This document shows, piece by piece, positions 35,159 to 47,040 of a DNA stretch of 64,000 bases. Within the stretch, counting starts at the first letter, position 1; every line of letters starts with the position of its first letter. The notes below the pieces were generated by a model. That model was not told the DNA's origin and did no database searches. It saw only the letters and a list, made by a program, of their open reading frames with translations. The stretch is from Pomphorhynchus laevis (lineage: Eukaryota > Acanthocephala > Palaeacanthocephala > Echinorhynchida > Pomphorhynchidae). The position numbers and the translations under genes are program-made. The stretch spans positions 124,001-188,000 of the forward strand of contig WNNJ02001273.1 of the NCBI GenBank assembly GCA_012934845.2, given 5' to 3'.

Positions 35159-35420
35159 GAAGCTTAGCCCGGAATGCGCCCACCACAGATGCCTAGCCTT
35201 CAATGAAGCGTTTCGACCTTAGTATAATCATCACTACAGGGTGGTCTCATCAGTGTGGCCCTGTAGCTACACAAGTTCGACAATACTAGCTCCTCAGTAA
35301 ACCTCTGAATGGAAGTCACTAAGCGCACGCTTCCACCTGTTACCATAAGCGTACGCTTAGTGACTTCCATTAAGAAGGGGGCTAGGCGTCTGTGGTAGGC
35401 GCATCCCGGGTTAAGCTTCA
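35159..35420. mobile_element. Fold-back element (~260 bp) with GC-rich nested inverted repeats
   Basis: The ends are inverted copies of about 35 bp: AGCCCGGAATGCGCCCACCA near 35167 against its near-complement around 35380-35415. Inside lies a 25-bp inverted repeat, arms 35308-35332 and 35347-35371 with one mismatch and a 14-nt loop. The element is clearly more GC-rich than its surroundings. Probably a non-autonomous DNA transposon. Confidence 0.65.
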
Positions 35421-35427
35421 CGACTTC

Positions 35428-35473
35428 ATTACGGCATGATGATCCGAAAATTTTCGGATCATCATGCCGTAAT
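35428..35473. repeat. Perfect 46-bp palindrome, no loop
   Basis: ATTACGGCATGATGATCCGA AAA followed directly by its exact reverse complement; the centre is at 35450/35451. It sits eight bases beyond the fold-back element at 35159-35420. Confidence 0.92.
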
Positions 35474-36490
35474 TATCGAGATCTTGTTATAATAAGATTT
35501 CGAATAATTATTTAAAATAATTTATTGTAAAATTAGTAATAATTTTAAAATAGTTATATGACAATAATTAATATTTATTTACGATTATTTAATATTTATA
35601 AATTACTATTAAAACCGTTATGGCTTTAATAATTAATGAATATTAAATATTTATTAAAAATAATTATTAATTGTAATATGAAAGGAGTAATATTAAAAAT
35701 TATAAGCTGAATGTAAATGTAAAATTCTTAATTCAGATAAAATATTATACATTTGGAGTTATAAGAACAATAAGTTAAGATAAATTTTATCTAAACAATA
35801 TAATACAAATATATAATTATATTTTAAGTTAATAAAATGTTATATAATTTCGTCTCGAATCTAAATCCCGTAGATTCGAGTATCCCGGGCGAAAGTAATT
35901 TGAATTTTAAAAATACGCTTTTGGAAAAGTGTATTATTGAACTTTATGATTGTATATTAAACCGTATTCCAGGATCCACTAGGCTGCCTTAGTTTAATCT
36001 ACTTGCTTTACTTGTACATCCGGATATCAATAAACTTAAATCATGTGTAATACAAAGTAATCACAACTCTAGATACGTATTTCAAAAAATTTCAAAAAAG
36101 ATAACTGATTCATTAGTTGTGATTCATCAGTTGTGGTCGTTGTGGTAAATGATTCAGCACTTCGTTCCACCTGAAAACTTAAAATGGTATTTTATTTTGC
36201 ATTTGTAAAAATGGTACATTGGACTTGTAATTTTGCTAATAATAAATTAAAATATCAAATTACTACAAGTATCGAAATATTATATTAAAGCCCGGATAAT
36301 GTAACACGACACTCATCACAACCGTTAGAATTACATCAGGTTTTGGCTTTTGGTTTCTTGTTATTTTCTGTAAGAGAAATGAGGATTGTGGTAAAAAAAG
36401 CCTTTTTCTTGTTTAATAATTTTAAAATTATATTATTAAATTTGGAAATTTGGATCATAATTTATAAAACCCTGATTAAATTTTATATCT
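35474..36490. other. AT-rich intergenic DNA
   Basis: No gene or named repeat recognised. Low-complexity TTAAT/AATTAT tracts, ending at the target site of LINE copy A. Confidence 0.5.
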
Positions 36491-36639
36491 TTCTATCGTA
36501 ATAAATAAATAAATAAATGATTTTCTTATGTACACGAAAAAACAGAAATAAAAAAAGAAAAAAATATAAATAAATGAAGAAAAAACGTTGACAACTAGTG
36601 TCAATGTAAATCGACCGATATCTATCGGCATTCCAGCAC

Positions 36640-39109
36640 GTCTTCCTGCTTCAAGGCCTCAAATCCATGGGGATCTGAGCCCACCAACCGATCCAACACG
36701 CCGATTTCCGACTGAACCACCCGGGGTCTTTCACCCCCGAAGAATCCAATCGGCGCGGACTATGCTGGGTAAACGAGAGACGAGGAGCTTAAGAAACCTT
36801 AGCCTTTGCTCTGGGGGACGTCCTCTAGAGAAGAAGACTAATCCCGAGATAGCCCAGGTGCCCCAGAGGCGAACCTGGGTTTTCCCTATCAACGACAGAT
36901 GTTGGGCCCGTTTCAGAGCCCACCAAGCTTTCTTCAGGATACGTTTGAGTCTATCCAGGTCAGCTTTCGCCGACCAGTTCACCGTAACGGTGAACCCCAG
37001 GTATTTTACTCGACTTGTGAAGGTGGGGAGTGGTTCAGAGGCAAATATGGAGGAGAGGGCAGAGAATGCTAATCTCTTAAGTTTTTTCTTTGTTGCAGTG
37101 GTGCCATGAAAGACAACCGCCTGCGATTTGGCAGAGTTTAAAATAAGATTGGATACGGGTAACTGGTCTTTTAATCATAAAAAGAAGCGGCTGATGTCAG
37201 AAACTACGTCTTTGCACCTGCGTCCAGATAACAGGGCTGTGGTGTCATCAGCATACACCACAAGACGTTGTTCGCGTTTAAATATTTTGAATAGATTAAT
37301 GGAAGCAGCAAGATATAAGATAGGAGAAAGTGGGGAACCTAGAGGCACACCTGTAATAGGGTAGAACTGACGCGCATCAGGGTCGTCTTCATAATAAAAT
37401 CGCTTAGTGTACAGCAGTATCTCCACCCTGTTCACTATTCTCGCAGGCAACCCGAGGGACCTGAGAGAAGAGATCACAAAGGGAATGGAGATGCGGTCAA
37501 ATGCAGCAGAAAAGTCAAGGAAAACAGCCACTACAAGACGATGGCTATTTTCCCGACAAAACTGCTCCACCTCACCTACTGCTGAATGGACCGAGCGACC
37601 TTTGACGAACCCATGAAAACCAGGAGGGATCAAATTACGCCTAATCAAATGGTCGCGGATTTTACGCGCAAGCGCTTTTTCGTAAATCGACACGAGGGCA
37701 TTTTGAATCGAAATGGGTCGCAGATCTTTAGGGCATGAGCAGGATTTTTTCTTAGGAATAAACACTCTCTTACTAATATTGATGCCTGCTACATCGGATG
37801 GGGAGGCTAGAAGCATTGTGACGGCCACCTCTCTTCTCTGATCGGCTGTCAAAAGCTGACAGACTCGAGAGGAAAGTGGAGCGTGGGATTTAGAGGTGCC
37901 TGGAAGTGGACCCCAGGAGTTAAGGATATCTGTTACAGATAAGTCCCTACTCCTGAAGTCACCCCAAGGCGGGATTGGTTGAGGTGATTGAGTGGCTCCA
38001 TAGTTATGAAGGGCTAGTGACTCTTCCAAAACTTTTTCAAGGCCTATCTTACCTATCCAACCAAATGCCCTATCCTTCCAGCACACAAACTTCTCCTTCC
38101 TGAATATCTTCCAGAAGGAAGACTGAGACGGGTTAAAACGAGCAATATTCGTCTTATCCCTACTCAGCTGGAACCTATATCTAGTGCTCCAGTATTCATT
38201 CGAGAGGGTTTGTCTTTCGGAAACAGAGAGATTAGGAAGGTTCAGCAATTTAGCTAGGACCTTGAGTTTTGTCGGAGTGGGATTGTATAAGCGACCTTTG
38301 TAGGTAGTCGATAAAATCGCGGTAGCTTGCGAAGAGAGGTAGGTATTGAATTCGGTTAAACTCCCATGTCCTATTCTGGGGAAGAGTCAGATTGCCGCCT
38401 GAAAGAAGGCCACTCTGATCGGATCAAAGTGAAACCTCCTTCGCAGCAACGTATCCTCCTCTATCCTCCAGCGAATGAGGTCATGAGAGGTGGTCAACTG
38501 TTGACGCGACTGCTCCGTGCAGAGGGGTTTAAATAACCACCTCAAGTGAAGCAGTAAAATGTCGAGGATTGAATTTGTTGATGTGCAATGAAAAGTGGAT
38601 GACGGTGGTTTGTGAATAAAGTAATCGTTCCTGGCTCTGCGAAGTGATGCGTTGATCCAACGACCAGTTCTGTCGTTGAAGTCCCCTAGTATCATGTCAT
38701 AGCCGCTGTCGATAATACCATCCAGGAGGTCACGATTCTTGTGGATCTCCCCTGGACGAATGTAAACATTGGCTAGACTGAGGCGTTTACCGTTCTTACT
38801 GAGTGAAACTACCAGACAAGACAGGGCTGGACATGAGTAGTTTAGCAAGAGGGTGGACCTTAAAGAGCACTTAACTAAGGTCAAGAGTCCTTGAGAGGAA
38901 GAAGAGTGAGGCGGGGTTATGTACGGAGTATAGTGGGAACAGATATGCTTTGGGATAAATCGAGTAATGTCCTGGGGGAGACGGATAGACCGCGTCTCCT
39001 GAAGGACTATAACATCTGCGTCTCTACCGGATAGAAGTCTAAGGGCAGAAGCACCTCCCGAATTCCACTGAAGGATATTCAGTGAAAAAGGCTCACGAGT
39101 ACTCTGCAT
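36640..39109 (-). pseudogene. LINE copy A ORF2 (endonuclease-RT)
   Basis: Same domain order as copy E's ORF2: APE-type endonuclease (39109-38390) and RT with DFSAAFDRI, GVPLGSPLSP and VVYADD. In-frame TGA codons at 38387-38389 and 37175-37177 interrupt it. A G-run near 36735 is one base shorter than in copies D and E, changing the C-terminal frame. Confidence 0.82.
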
Positions 39110-39142
39110 TGTGATGGACTAGTTGGAATGGGGATTGCCATT

Positions 39143-40341
39143 CTAGACCGAACTAGGAGCAGGAAGGTTCCCCTTCCCACTACCAGCCCCGTCCAGTGAA
39201 GGCACTTGCCCCTGGGCAGCGTCTTCATTTCCCCTTCTCTGTTTTTGTTTAATGAGTTTCCCGATTTTTAATGGGGGAACGGCGTGAGCCGAAGCACCCC
39301 TCTTATTAGATTTTTCAGCAGGAACGACCACTGACGGCGGACTCATAAACAAATTGGCGACCATCTTCATAACCATTTGCTCGAGATTCGTCATAAATAT
39401 TTCGGATTTGAGGTCAGAAAAAAGATCTGAAGCAACAGGACTGACTGCCACCTTGGAAAAGGTCTCTTTGTGTGGCCGCGGGGCTTGAAATTTGCATAAG
39501 TAGGCCTTGAAATAAGGGCATTTTCTTGCCCACGCCGGGTGAGCTTCCCCGCAATTGAGGCATTTGACGGGGTTAATACAAGAAGCGTCTGTGGGGCATT
39601 CCATTTGTCCACACCGGCCGCAACAAGCCGCCTTACTGCAGCTGGAGGCCCAGTGCCCCCATTTATGGCACCGGCTGCAGTGCGGGTATGTATACTCTTC
39701 GGTAGACACAGTGGTAAACTTAAGATTGAAACCCAGAAAGGGGTTGCAGTGATTTCTAGAAAGCAGTTCGGCCTGACCAACCGAGGCCGAACAAAAACCT
39801 ACGTTTATCTGGTTACCATCTCGACCTGTCAGTGGTCTAACGTTATGTATTTTAAAAAGCTCGGTAAGATTGACTAAATCTTCATATTCAAGTGGAACTG
39901 GAAGATTGTTGATTTTTAGACTGGCCATTATAGGCTTTGATTCGAACTTGCCAATATCTTTTAAATTGACTTGAAAAAAGTATTGTATTCATTCATAGCT
40001 TCTTCTGAAGCAAACGATATCTTAATAGTCGTCTCCGTGTATCTGACAGAGTTATACACGACTCTGTTCTTAAATTTAAGTGCGAATGTTCGAAGAAAAC
40101 AATTATACAATGCATGTCTTTCGATAGGTTTTAACAAAGTAACTATCCCTAAATTTCTTGTTTTAGGGATTGGGGAAAGTAATTCCCCCTCGCCGGTACC
40201 CGAAACAAAATCACTAACCTGTAGAACGTTAATTGAGTCCTTGTTTACCTTTTTTGTTCCAAATTCTTCTTTTTTCTTACTGGAAATAGCTGTATTTTCT
40301 GAATCGTTTGATGCTCCGAACGAAAAATTATTTATACTCAT
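39143..40341 (-). pseudogene. LINE copy A ORF1 (nucleic-acid-binding, CCHC)
   Basis: Starts MSINNFSFG at 40341. It is broken by one frame change near 39970 in a T run (FF then QVNL in the next frame). The second part, 39928-39143, carries the zinc knuckles CSRCHKWGHWASSC and CLNCGEAHPAWARKC. Their spacings, CX2CX4HX4C and CX2CX3HX6C, are those of Jockey/I-type ORF1 proteins that coat the LINE RNA. Confidence 0.8.
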
Positions 40342-40859
40342 TTTTTATCTATCGTAATGGTAGCTGTTGTTAGAATCATCAGAAGCAAAACATTTCTGGT
40401 GAGTTATTAATAAAACCCTTACTTACTTACTTATTTCTGGTGTTTTGTTTCCGATGATACAACAACAGCTAGCGAAATATAAAAATAAATTAGTGTTTTA
40501 TTGATTCTGCTCCAAAATTCCTAAAAAGAGATATTTCTCGAAGTAACTTAATTGAAGTTCGTTTCAAATAAAAATTATAAATGATCATCATTTGTAAAGG
40601 AAAGGGATCATAACACCATCCGAAACTTTTTAACTAAATGTTGAGATATTGCAATTATATGATTAATTGTCAAATTAAAATCTTATTTTGGAAGCGTCTA
40701 GCAGTAGGTATTGTACCAAGACGGAAAGCATTCTCGTCTTGATAAAATTATTTGAGCATGTGTACTTTGCCAGCAAAGTACCATAAAGCAATTAATAATA
40801 AGATTTTCTTACATACAATATACAGAGGAAAATATGAAAATATGGTAAATAGGTATTCT

Positions 40860-41215
40860 TCTCCGAAAGTTTGATCAGTTCTCGTCAGTTGACACCAACC
40901 CGTCACCCTATGGTTCAGCCAACCAGGGTTTGCATAGACCTAAGGGCCCAGTCGCAGCTCACAAATCTTGATCTTTGCTCCGGGGACGAACTACATAAAA
41001 AAGACAAGTCCCGAGATTGCCCAGATGCATCAGAGACGCTTTTTGAAAACTCTCTCTTAACGACAGACGCTGGACCAGTTTCAGGATCAACCTGGCTCTA
41101 TTCAAGACACTTTTGAAACTATTCAAGAAAGATTAGGATGTTCATTAACCGTGATGGTAAATCCCAGGTGTATTACTCGATGTGTAAAGACGTGGAGTGG
41201 TTGATTGTTCATTAT
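40860..41215 (-). mobile_element. Old 3' fragment of the Jockey-type LINE
   Basis: Matches the ORF2 end and 3' region of copies A-F (TTTGCTCCGGGGACGA, AAGTCCCGAGATTGCCCAGA, TATTACTCGATGTG). It is strongly diverged and 5'-truncated. Confidence 0.7.
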
Positions 41216-41281
41216 GAATGAGATAGAATATATTGATAGTATCTTTAATTTCTAACAGATAAAAAATTAAAGTCAGCACCC

Positions 41282-41320
41282 ACTCATTGGGTGCTGATCC
41301 CGAATCAGCACCCAATGAGT
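41282..41320. repeat. Perfect 17-bp inverted repeat with 5-nt loop
   Basis: ACTCATTGGGTGCTGAT (41282-41298) and its exact complement (41304-41320) around CCCGA. A partial echo of the motif (AGTCAGCACCC) precedes it. Confidence 0.9.
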
Positions 41321-41985
41321 ACCGTAAGGAAATACAGAACAGTTAATCATAAAATGCTGATTTGATCAAACAATCAAAGCAAAGTGATCATGTAAGCTTG
41401 AAGTTGAACGATTTGTATTTAATTTAATAATACAATAATTCAATAGTTTGCCATCTTCGATAAAACAGCAGCTAAACTCTTCATACGTAAAAGCAAAGTT
41501 TAGCTGTTAGAGTCAGTATCGTCAGATGGGACTGGGATTATAGTAGTCTGGAATAATAAAAAGTAGGGTATTTCCTACATACACAGCCAAATTTCTCTTT
41601 GTGAAAATTTTGTTTATCATCTGTTTTCAAATATGCATATAATTACCATAAATCAAAGGTGGTCGACTTTTTTGTATAAAAAAATCTATCTTTAATCTTA
41701 ATAGTGTGTCGCGATCGACTTTCTACTTTAGTGCATGCTAAGGCGGAAAGAGTGTAAACTACATACTATTTAAATTTAGAATTTCCTAGAAAATTCAAAA
41801 ACTTGTGAACTTCAGTTATAATCTCTTTTACATTGAGTGAAAATTGGATTAGACAAAGTAATATAATTATATTAAAATGTAATAAATATGTATTGTCATA
41901 TCGACAATAAATATGTTAAATTTACAATATATTTATTATTGTTAACAATACTGAAATATAATTGAAATAGAATATTCGCCATACG
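41321..41985. other. AT-rich spacer containing an unnamed dispersed repeat (copy 2)
   Basis: 41650-41850 matches 27770-27965 (CGCGATCGACTT, GTGTAAACTACATACTATTT, CTTTTACATTGAG). The rest shows nothing recognisable. Confidence 0.55.
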
Positions 41986-41989
41986 TTTC

Positions 41990-42730
41990 GATGATCCCTT
42001 CATTCGTGATACATACATCTCGATCCCTTCATTCGTGATAAAACTAGGTCTTCAAATCTTTATCCATACATCTCGATCCCTTCATTCGTGATAAAACTAG
42101 GTCTTCAAATCTTCTTCTCCGTGATATTCGTCTCGTCAGAAATTCTCTAGATTTTAGTTCTTGTAAATCTCTTATCTCCTCCCTTCTTTTCCCACGTATT
42201 GATTACTGTCTTAGCCTTCTCGTTTTCTCTTCAAAGTCATCCCTTAAACCTCTTCAACGCCTCATTAACACTGCGGTGCGCATCCTCTTTCGACTTCGTA
42301 AATACGATCATATCTCCTCTCATTTATCAAAACTTGGATGGCTAAGTATTGAACATCGCGTTCGTTTTCGTCTGCTTTGCCTGACTTATCGCCTTCTCCA
42401 TTGTAATTCTCCTTCTTATCTTTATCTGCCAACTCTAAGTGAATCTCGATATATTTCTACTCACCTACGTTCCTGTGATTCTCTTCTGCTACACGTACCT
42501 ATTCACTCAACCAACTTCGGCCGTCGATCCCTACATATCGCTGCTCCTCTCCTTTGGAATTCCTTACCTAATCATCTGTGATCATCATTCTCACTCCGAT
42601 TTTTCAAAAAGCAGCTAAAATCGATGCTACTAAACGATTAACTTTTTATCTGTTTCGCTTTTGTGGGCTTGTAAGCACACAGTCTGTGTGCATTTGCCAC
42701 ATTAAAAAACTTTCAACATACGTAATATAT
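41990..42730 (+). pseudogene. LINE2 3' fragment
   Basis: 5'-truncated piece with a 101-aa open stretch of the ORF2 C-terminus (MRILFRLRKYDHISSHLSKL ... APLLWNSLPNHL). At its left end a ~49-bp unit (CATCTCGATCCCTTCATTCG ...) is duplicated. It ends with the tail hairpin 42675-42691 and TTTGCCACATTAA. Confidence 0.8.
42675..42691 (+). promoter_or_regulatory. LINE2 3'-tail hairpin
   Basis: GCACAC and GTGTGC pair perfectly around AGTCT. Compared with the stem at 14144-14159, three base pairs are changed on both sides so that pairing is kept. Confidence 0.6.
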
Positions 42731-42759
42731 TTGTAATACTGTCCTTCATTTTACATAAA

Positions 42760-43065
42760 AGGTACCTACATTTTAAACAAATTTGTTACTTAATAAACTT
42801 GGTTCTTTATAAACTTTGTACCAAATGAATTTCGTACTTAACAAACTTTGTACTTAATAAATTTGTTACTAAATAATCGTCGTACATTATAAATTTGTTA
42901 CTTAATAAACTTCGTACTTAATACATTTGTTACTTAATAAATTTCATACTTAATACATTTGTTACTTAATAAACTTCGTACATTATAAATTTGTTACTTA
43001 ATAAACTTCAAACTTTATTAACTTGGTTCTTAATAAACTTCGTACTTAATAAATTTATTACTTTG
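42760..43065. repeat. Minisatellite of ~18-20 bp units
   Basis: At least fifteen variant units of the form TTGTTACTTAATAAACTTCG / TACTTAATAAATT follow each other. It begins shortly after the end of a LINE2 copy. Confidence 0.85.
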
Positions 43066-44090
43066 TATTTGTATTATACATAATCAATATAATCAATTTA
43101 ATCCTTTTAAATTTAAAAGTTAATTTTATCAAATCTACTAAATTAGATCATGTTAAATCAAATGTAAATAAAATTAGTCACAATTTTCTTGATAGAAATG
43201 TAACCATCTAGTAACTATCTTGTAGTCATATCTGTTGATAAAATATAATTTGCGTGTGAAGCTAATACAGTTCACCACACACTAGACCTCTTCCATTCCA
43301 ATAATATAAACGTAGTTTAATCCATTACGCCGCTTTTTACCAATTCTCTAACTTACGTATTAGTTTGTTCTTAATTGCTCCGTGCTTGGTATGTTTTGTA
43401 CACTTTTTGCGCCATTTTATTTTTTACTTTTCTTAAAGATCATTGCTTGTACAATGTAATATTTCCATGTTATTTTTATTGTTTTACCTTATAATAGCAG
43501 CAATAACTGCGGGATAAGTTCTAATTTTACAAAATATAACGATACAAAATATATCATTTTGATTCCTTCATAGTAAGTAACGCAACAAGAAGTAAATAAA
43601 ATTTATAATATCATATTATAATATATTTAATATTATTTAATATTATTTAATATTATTATAATATATTTAATATTATTATATATTTAGTATATATAATATA
43701 TATAATTTGTATAACTTAATTTATTTTTCACAATTATTTTATTTCACGTTCTGGAATTTTACAAAATAATAATATTAAGTTAATTTAATTGTGCAGTCAT
43801 TGATACAAGTGAAATTTTTGATGACAATGCACTTTTCTTCAATCCTATAAGCAAAGCATACATCAGTAAGCTACATTTCAGTATTGGTAGACCTTCGTGA
43901 GTCAATCTAAAATTTAAAGTCAAAACAATAAAAAAAGTAGGTCCCAAATCGATCAAAATAGTGTGTAAGACCTTAAAAATATCATGATATACCTGTTCAT
44001 TTATAAATATATTGATTACTCAAACCTGTTTTTAAATCCATGATAAGCTGCCCAATCCCGTGCATATCCTGTTTCTTTAGAGATGGCTTT
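43066..44090. other. AT-rich intergenic DNA
   Basis: Low-complexity TATTTAATATTAT tracts near 43620-43700. No gene or known repeat recognised up to the truncated end of LINE copy B. Confidence 0.5.
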
Positions 44091-44094
44091 TCAA

Positions 44095-45725
44095 ACTCTG
44101 TGGTAGCTTTCGCCGACCAGTCAGCATTCAGGTCAGCTTTCGCCGACCAGTTCACCGTAACGGTGAACCCCAGATATTTTACTCGACTCGTGAAGGTAGG
44201 AGGTGGTTGAGGATGCAAAATGGAGGAAAGTGCAGAGAGTGCTAATCTCTTCAGTTTTTGCTTTGTAGCAGAGGTGCCATGAAATACGACAACCTGCGAT
44301 TTAGCGGAGTTTAAAATAAGATTGGATTTGGGTAGCTGGTTTTTTAATCTTAAAAAGAACCGGCTGATGTCAGAGACTACGTCTTTACACCTGTATCCAG
44401 AGAACAGGGCTGTGGTGTCATCAGCATACACCACAAGACGTTGTTCGCGTTTAAATGATTTAAATGGATTAATGGAGGCAGCAAGGTATAAGATAGGAGA
44501 AAGCGACGATCCTTTGGGAGCACCCGTAATAGGGTAGAATTGACGCGCATCAGGGTCGTCTTCATAGTAAAATCGCTTGGTGTACAGCAGAATCTCCACC
44601 CTGTTCACAATTCTCGCAGGCAACACGAGGAACCTAAGAGAAGAGATCACAAAGGGAATGGATATGCTGTCAAATGCAGCAGGAAAGTCAAGGAAAACAG
44701 CCACAACTAAGCGATGGCTATTCTCCCGACAAAACTGCTCCACTTTACCAACTGCTACATGGACCGAGCGACCTTTGACGAACCATGAAAACCTGGAGGG
44801 CTTAAATTACGCCTACTCAGATGGTCGCGGATTTTACGCGCAAGCGCTTTTTCGTAAATCGACATGAGGGCATTTTGAATCGAAATGGGTCGCAGATCTT
44901 TAGGGCATGAGCAGGATTTTTTCTTTGGAATAAAAACTCGCTTACTAATATTGATGCCTGCTACATCGGATGGGGAGGCAAGAAGCATTGTGACGGCTAC
45001 CTCCCTTATCTGATCGGCTGTCAATAGCTGACAGACTCGAGAAGAAAGTGGAGCGACGGATTTGGAGGTGCCCGAAAGTGGACCACAAGAGTTGATAATA
45101 TCTGTAACAGATAGATCCCTGCTCCTAAAGTTACCCCAAGGCGGGATTGGTTGAGGTGATTGTGTGGCTCCATAGTTGTGTAGGGCTCGTGACTCCTCTA
45201 AAACGTTTTCAAGGCCTGTACTACCAATCCAACCCAATGCCCTATCCTTCCAACAAACAACCTTCTTCTTGAATATCTTCCAGAAGGAAGACTGAGAAGG
45301 GTTAAGACGAGCAATACTCGCCCTATTTCTACTCAGCGTGAACCTATATCTAGTGCTCTAGTATTCATTCGAGAGGGTCTGTCTGGCGGAAGCAGAGAGA
45401 TTAGGGAAGTTCATTAATTTAACTAGGACCTTGAGTTTTGTCGGAGTGGGATTGTATAAGCGACCTTTATAGGTAGTCGATAGAATCGCGGTAGCTCGCG
45501 AAAAGAGGTAGGTATAAAAGAGTGAGGTGGGGTTATGTACGGAGTATAGTGGGAACAGATATGCTTTAGGATAAATCGAGTAATGTCCTGGGGAAGACGG
45601 ATAGACCGCGTCATTTGAAGGACTATAACATCTGCATCTCTACCAGATAAAAGTTTAAGGGCAGAAGCACATCTCGAATTCCGCTGAAGACATTCAGTGA
45701 AAAAGGCTCACGAGTACTCTGCATT
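44095..45725 (-). pseudogene. LINE copy B ORF2
   Basis: Starts at the usual site after ORF1. It has an endonuclease deletion of several hundred bases, then a linker and an RT palm (VFLDFPAAFDSI, GAPKGSSLSPILY, YADDTTALFSG). It is frame-shifted and truncated. Confidence 0.75.
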
Positions 45726-45761
45726 GTGATGAATTAGTTGGATGGGGGATTGCCTACCTAG

Positions 45762-47034
45762 GCAGAGCTAGGTGCAGGAAGGTTACCTTTCCCGCCACTA
45801 GCCCCACCCAGGGGCGGTACTTGCCCCTGGGCAGCGTCTTTATTTTCCCTATGCTGTTTGCCACTCAGCATTTTACCGATCTTGAACGGGAGGAGACAGT
45901 ATGGGCCGAAGCCCCACTTTTATTAGATGACGGAATTGTTGCAGAAGGAATCGAAGGATTTGTTCAGAATGCAGACAGAACCGTCGATATTAGGTTTTCC
46001 ATTTTCTTATAGACCGCTTCAACCTTTGCATCCATCGCACGCATTATGTCAGCACCCCCGTGCGTAAGGAGGCAGCACTCGAAAAATTAGCAGGCCTAAG
46101 CACGGCACCGGACTTGTGGAATTTGCCATAGTATTGTTTGAATTGAGCACATTCCCTGCTCCAGGCAGGATGGCACCCCCCCACAATTGGAGCATGATGG
46201 AGGGGCCTCACAACGAAGACCAGTCTGTAGAGCCGCACAATGAGACGAACCACACGCTCCACACGTAGGTGTCTCACTGCAGCTGTAGGCCCAGTGTCCC
46301 CATTTGTGACACCGGCTGCAGTGAGGATAGGTATATTCGTCTTTTCCAATAAGGTTAAAACAAAGATTAAAGCCCAAAAAGGGGTTACATTTAGAGTTCA
46401 TAAGTACTTCTCAGTGTTCCAGTGGGGCAGAGCAGAACCCAATGGGTATTGGGTTTCCCCTTTCTACCTATTATGGGTAGACCAGAATAGGTAGACCTAT
46501 TCTGGTCTACCCAGAATAGACCGGAAGTTAGAAACTTTGAAGGATTTTTCTAGTAGTTTAATATCAGTATCATCAAGGTGACAGGGTAAATTCGATATTT
46601 TTAGAGTGCCACGAATGGGTTTAAAAAAATTGCACCATATTCAGATAAGGCTGATTCACAGTGATCTACATAGTCTTTTGCCAGATCAGCAGATACAAAT
46701 GAGATCTTGAGCTCTGTCTCGTACAGTTTGACTGAATTGAAAATGACCCTGTTGGTCAATTTTTTACAAAAAGGTCAAAGGAAGGCATTAAATAAAAGAT
46801 GCCTTTCCATCGGCTTCTTAAGCTTGATGACTATCAAATTTTTAAGTTTTGGGATGGGATGAAGTACCTTCCCATCACCGTTAATCAAAGAAACGTCACT
46901 AACCTTCGTTGTCGTTGATTTAGACTCAGTAAATACCTTAATATCGTCTTTTTCTTTCAAATTCGTATTCATTTGTGCTGGAAAACTGGATTTTACGAAG
47001 TTCTTTGTTCTTCCGACGTTAATACTTATACACA
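45762..47034 (-). pseudogene. LINE copy B ORF1
   Basis: N-terminus MCISINVGRTKNF, then GDGKVLHPIPKLKN in a continuous frame, unlike copies E and F. The CCHC region (CSRCHKWGHWAYSCS, CGACGSSHC) is at 46370-46230. The middle is disrupted, partly by an inserted palindrome at 46474-46513. Confidence 0.7.
46474..46513. repeat. Perfect 17-bp inverted repeat with 6-nt loop inside LINE copy B
   Basis: TGGGTAGACCAGAATAG (46474-46490) and its exact complement (46497-46513) around GTAGAC. Sister LINE copies have no such sequence at this place in ORF1, so the palindrome arose after or during this copy's insertion. Confidence 0.9.
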
Positions 47035-47040
47035 TGAAAA

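Larger units (their letters stand above)
36503..40347 (-). mobile_element. Jockey-type LINE copy A, near full length, with 11-bp target-site duplication
   Basis: TCTATCGTAAT occurs at 36492-36502 and again at 40348-40358, bounding the element. The 3' end (left side) is a (TTTA)n tail. The 5' end lies only about 6 bases before the ORF1 ATG. The two ORFs follow each other on the minus strand. The broken frames indicate an inactive copy. Confidence 0.88.
44095..47040 (-). mobile_element. Jockey-type LINE copy B, 3'-truncated and internally deleted
   Basis: ORF1 lies at about 47034-45762 and ORF2 at about 45725-44095 on the minus strand. The end of ORF2 and the 3' UTR are missing. At the truncation a GTAGCTTTCGCCGACCAGTC-like stretch is duplicated (44103 and 44133). 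Most of the endonuclease is deleted: the frame jumps from PPHS to the YLFSRATAIL region near 45517. RT motifs including VVYADD remain. No target-site duplication was found. Confidence 0.8.

Noticed and set aside
36588-37364. Plus-strand open frames opposite LINE copy A
   Set aside because: They are antisense shadows of ORF2. The same antisense frames appear opposite copies D and E.
42760-43065. CRISPR-like array
   Set aside because: Units are short, variable and contiguous with no unique spacers. It is an AT-rich minisatellite in eukaryotic DNA.
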